This document shows positions 4,687 to 6,890 of a DNA stretch of 6,890 nt, piece by piece. The number at the start of each line of letters is the position of its first letter. Positions within the stretch are counted from its first letter, which is position 1. The notes below the pieces were generated by a model that saw only the letters and a program-made list of their open reading frames with translations, made no database searches and was not told the origin of the DNA. The DNA is from Acidobacteriota bacterium (lineage in GTDB: Bacteria > Acidobacteriota > UBA6911 > RPQK01 > JADFOI01), in contig JAUXKG010000134.1 in assembly GCA_030624355.1 (NCBI GenBank), positions 1 through 6,890 on the forward strand, written 5' to 3'. The position numbers and the translations under genes are program-made.

Positions 4687-6890
4687 CCAAGATCCACTCT
4701 TCTCAGACACCTTCCTTGGACCTGGCCGCCATTCGGAGTCGATTGAGCGCCAAACGGGGACCCGACTACTGGCGAAGTCTGGAAGAGATAGCGGACACAG
4801 AGGAGTTTCAAGAGTTCTTGCATCGCGAGTTCCCTGCTCAGGCTTCTCAATGGCTGGAGCCGGTGGATCGCCGAAGATTTCTGAGACTGATGGGAGCTTC
4901 ACTGGCACTGGCGGGGATCGGTGCCTGCACTCGCCAGCCCGATGAGACAATCCTGCCTTACGTCAAGGCACCCGAAGAGATCGTTCCCGGAAAACCGCTG
5001 TTTTTCGCCTCTGCCTTCACACTGGGAGGCTTTGCCACGGGAATTCTGGTAGAGAGCCATATGGGACGACCCACCAAGATCGAGGGAAACCCCAGACATC
5101 CGGCCAGCCTCGGTGCGACCGACGCCCTGGCCCAGGCTTCTCTTCTCGACCTCTACGATCCGGACCGCTCCCAGGTTGTTAGCCAAACCGGACAAATCAG
5201 TACCTGGAACACCTTTTTGCAGGCTCTGCAGACAGAAATGGAGGTCCAGCAGCTGAAACAGGGTGCAGGTTTGCGATTGCTGACTGAGACCATCACCTCA
5301 CCCACGCTGGGCAACCAGATCGGGGAGTTGTTGAGCCGGTTTCCAAAAGCCAAGTGGCACCAGTATGAGCCGATTGGAAGAGACAGCAGCCGTGAGGGTG
5401 CCCGGCTGGCTTTCGGTGAGTTGGCAGACACTCAGTATCGATTCGACCGAGCGGACGTGGTGCTGGCTCTGGATGCAGATTTCCTGACCTTCGGGCCAGG
5501 ACATCTCCGCTATGCACGGGACTTCACCGGCAGACGCCGAATCAATCAGGAACAGGCGGATCTAAACCGATTGTACGTGGTTGAATGCACGCCTTCGAGT
5601 ACCGGAGCCATGGCTGACCACCGCCTGCCTTTAAGACCTCAAGAGATTGAAACCTTCATTCGATCCCTGGCCCGAGTGCTGGGAATCGAGGTGAGCTCCG
5701 GTCCCATGGGAAGGCATGAACAGTGGATCACGGAACTGGCTCGGGACCTGGAAAAGCACCGGGGCACGAGTCTGGTCATCCCGGGCGAGCAGCAACCTCC
5801 GGTTGTCCATGGACTGGCTCACGCTATCAACCACAGACTCGGCAATGTGACTCGGACCGTGTTGTATACCGATCCTGTCGAAGATCATCCGGTCAACCAG
5901 CTCGACTCTCTTCAAGAACTGGTCCAGGACATGAAGACCGGTCAAGTCGACGTGATCGCCGTCATCGGGGGAAATCCGGTGTTCGACGCTCCTGCCGATC
6001 TGGAGTTCTCAAGGCACTTTTCAAACGTGCGCCAGCGCATCCACCTGGGCCTTTATGCCGATGAAACTTCGGCTCTTTGTCACTGGCATGTTCCGGCAGC
6101 CCACTACCTGGAAACATGGAGTGACGCCCGGGCTTACGACGGAACGGTCTCCATCATTCAACCGCTCATCGCACCACTCTACGGTGGCAAATCCGCCCAT
6201 GAATTGGTAAACGCACTGGGAGGCGCAAACGACCGATCCAGTTATGTGATTGTCCGCGATCACTGGGAGTCCGTCTTCGGCCAGGAGGACTTCGAGCAAC
6301 TCTGGCAGCGATCTCTTCACGACGGGACGATCCAGGGAACGACGCTGCCTCAGAAACAAGTCTCCTTGCACCTTGAAGTTCCACCACCGACTGCCCCCAT
6401 GGCCTCCACGTCAGAGCACCTGGAGATCGTCTTTCGCCCCGATCCCACCATCTACGATGGGCGCTTTGCTAACAATGGCTGGCTTCAGGAACTGCCCAAG
6501 CCGTTGACCAAACTCACCTGGGACAACGCCGCCTTGATGAGCCTGGCAACGGCGGAAAGCCTGGGACTGGCCAATCAGGAGCTGGTAGAACTGCATCATC
6601 AGGGACAGTCGGTCAAGGCTCCCGTATGGATCATGGCGGGCCATCTGGATAACTCAGTCACCCTGCATTTGGGTTATGGCCGAACTCGGTCAGGCCAACT
6701 GGGCAACGATCGGGGATTCAATGCCTACTCGATTCGCACCAGCGGGCAACTTTGGTTCGGCTCAGGTCTGGAGATCAGAAAGACGGGAACCCGCTATCCG
6801 CTGGCCAGCACCCAACATCATCACCTGATAGACCTCACCCCCCACGACAGAACAGTAGTGGAAGGCCGTCCACTGATACGATCGGCAACC
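4683..6890 (+). CDS. actB: Alternative complex III subunit ActB, N-terminal part (runs off the window)
   Basis: The frame opens at ATG-4683, overlapping the actA stop, and stays open for 736 codons to the window edge; I translated it throughout and found no stop. Residues 25-60 contain RGPDYWRSLEE and an acidic stretch, typical of the N-terminal extension on Tat-exported MoCo/Fe-S proteins. A twin-arginine motif RRRFLRLMG (63-71) and hydrophobic core lead to GIGAC with Cys82, a likely lipobox. Family-like segments follow: LLDLYDPDRS (154-163), GGNPVFDAPAD (429-439), SALCHWHVPAAHYLE around Cys466, and NNGWLQELPKP (597-607). This is the molybdopterin-oxidoreductase-like B1 half, which in characterised ACIII binds no molybdopterin; no N-terminal Fe-S cysteine cluster is seen, as expected. 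The ferredoxin-like B2 half (three 4Fe-4S and one 3Fe-4S cluster in known complexes) should lie downstream. It is cut by the window edge, not by mutation. Confidence 0.93.
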   Translation, partial: MTKIHSSQTPSLDLAAIRSRLSAKRGPDYWRSLEEIADTEEFQEFLHREFPAQASQWLEPVDRRRFLRLMGASLALAGIGACTRQPDETILPYVKAPEEIVPGKPLFFASAFTLGGFATGILVESHMGRPTKIEGNPRHPASLGATDALAQASLLDLYDPDRSQVVSQTGQISTWNTFLQALQTEMEVQQLKQGAGLRLLTETITSPTLGNQIGELLSRFPKAKWHQYEPIGRDSSREGARLAFGELADTQYRFDRADVVLALDADFLTFGPGHLRYARDFTGRRRINQEQADLNRLYVVECTPSSTGAMADHRLPLRPQEIETFIRSLARVLGIEVSSGPMGRHEQWITELARDLEKHRGTSLVIPGEQQPPVVHGLAHAINHRLGNVTRTVLYTDPVEDHPVNQLDSLQELVQDMKTGQVDVIAVIGGNPVFDAPADLEFSRHFSNVRQRIHLGLYADETSALCHWHVPAAHYLETWSDARAYDGTVSIIQPLIAPLYGGKSAHELVNALGGANDRSSYVIVRDHWESVFGQEDFEQLWQRSLHDGTIQGTTLPQKQVSLHLEVPPPTAPMASTSEHLEIVFRPDPTIYDGRFANNGWLQELPKPLTKLTWDNAALMSLATAESLGLANQELVELHHQGQSVKAPVWIMAGHLDNSVTLHLGYGRTRSGQLGNDRGFNAYSIRTSGQLWFGSGLEIRKTGTRYPLASTQHHHLIDLTPHDRTVVEGRPLIRSAT

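Noticed and set aside
4099..4950. Long minus-strand reading frame (283 codons) opposite actA and the actB start
   Set aside because: It is antisense to five heme motifs and the Tat signal, shows no family features, and codes in a frame mirrored from real genes.
5153..6644. Several 60-116 codon frames on both strands within actB
   Set aside because: All are shadows of the continuous actB frame, which I translated without finding a stop.

Overview
The window looks like bacterial chromosome of moderate-to-high GC. Most of it is housekeeping genes, followed by the start of a respiratory operon encoding alternative complex III (ACIII, the quinol:electron-acceptor oxidoreductase that replaces cytochrome bc1). 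ACIII occurs in several phyla, including Acidobacteriota, Bacteroidota, Gemmatimonadota, Planctomycetota, Myxococcota and some Chloroflexota. The base composition, a TTG start and the protein styles would fit an Acidobacteriota-like organism, but I cannot fix the lineage from this piece.

Layout. Positions 1-392 are visibly AT-richer than the rest. They hold one small unknown ORF with a good ribosome-binding site, then about 160 bases carrying two inverted repeats. A tRNA-Arg(CCT) follows at 393-466. A membrane-anchored TPR protein (500-1267) starts 33 bases after it, from a TTG codon. Facing it is a minus-strand cluster, read right to left: surE (3786-3001), a YqaA/DedA-type membrane protein (3008-2385, overlapping surE by 8 bases), tRNA-Pro(CGG) with an encoded CCA (2342-2266), acylphosphatase acyP (2106-1837) and adenine phosphoribosyltransferase apt (1833-1318). 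Tight spacing within the surE/DedA and acyP/apt pairs suggests co-transcription and translational coupling.

The 249-base divergent region 3787-4035 separates surE from the plus-strand ACIII operon. It contains a near-consensus promoter for actA (TTGACT, 17 bases, GATAAA) with a dyad over its -35 box. On the other strand, a perfect TATAAT lies so close to the surE ATG that the surE message is probably almost leaderless. The plus-strand operon begins with actA, a membrane-anchored pentaheme cytochrome c (4036-4686). An ATGA overlap leads into actB, which is open to the window edge (736 codons visible) and carries a twin-arginine plus lipobox export signal and the cofactor-free molybdopterin-oxidoreductase-like half. 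The Fe-S half of ActB and the NrfD-like ActC should lie just beyond the window.

I see no clearly new biological system. The points most worth a second look are the near-leaderless divergent promoters, a stop codon that lies inside a tandem repeat at the end of the TPR gene, a probable dispersed-repeat motif next to it, and the compositionally odd stretch upstream of tRNA-Arg.
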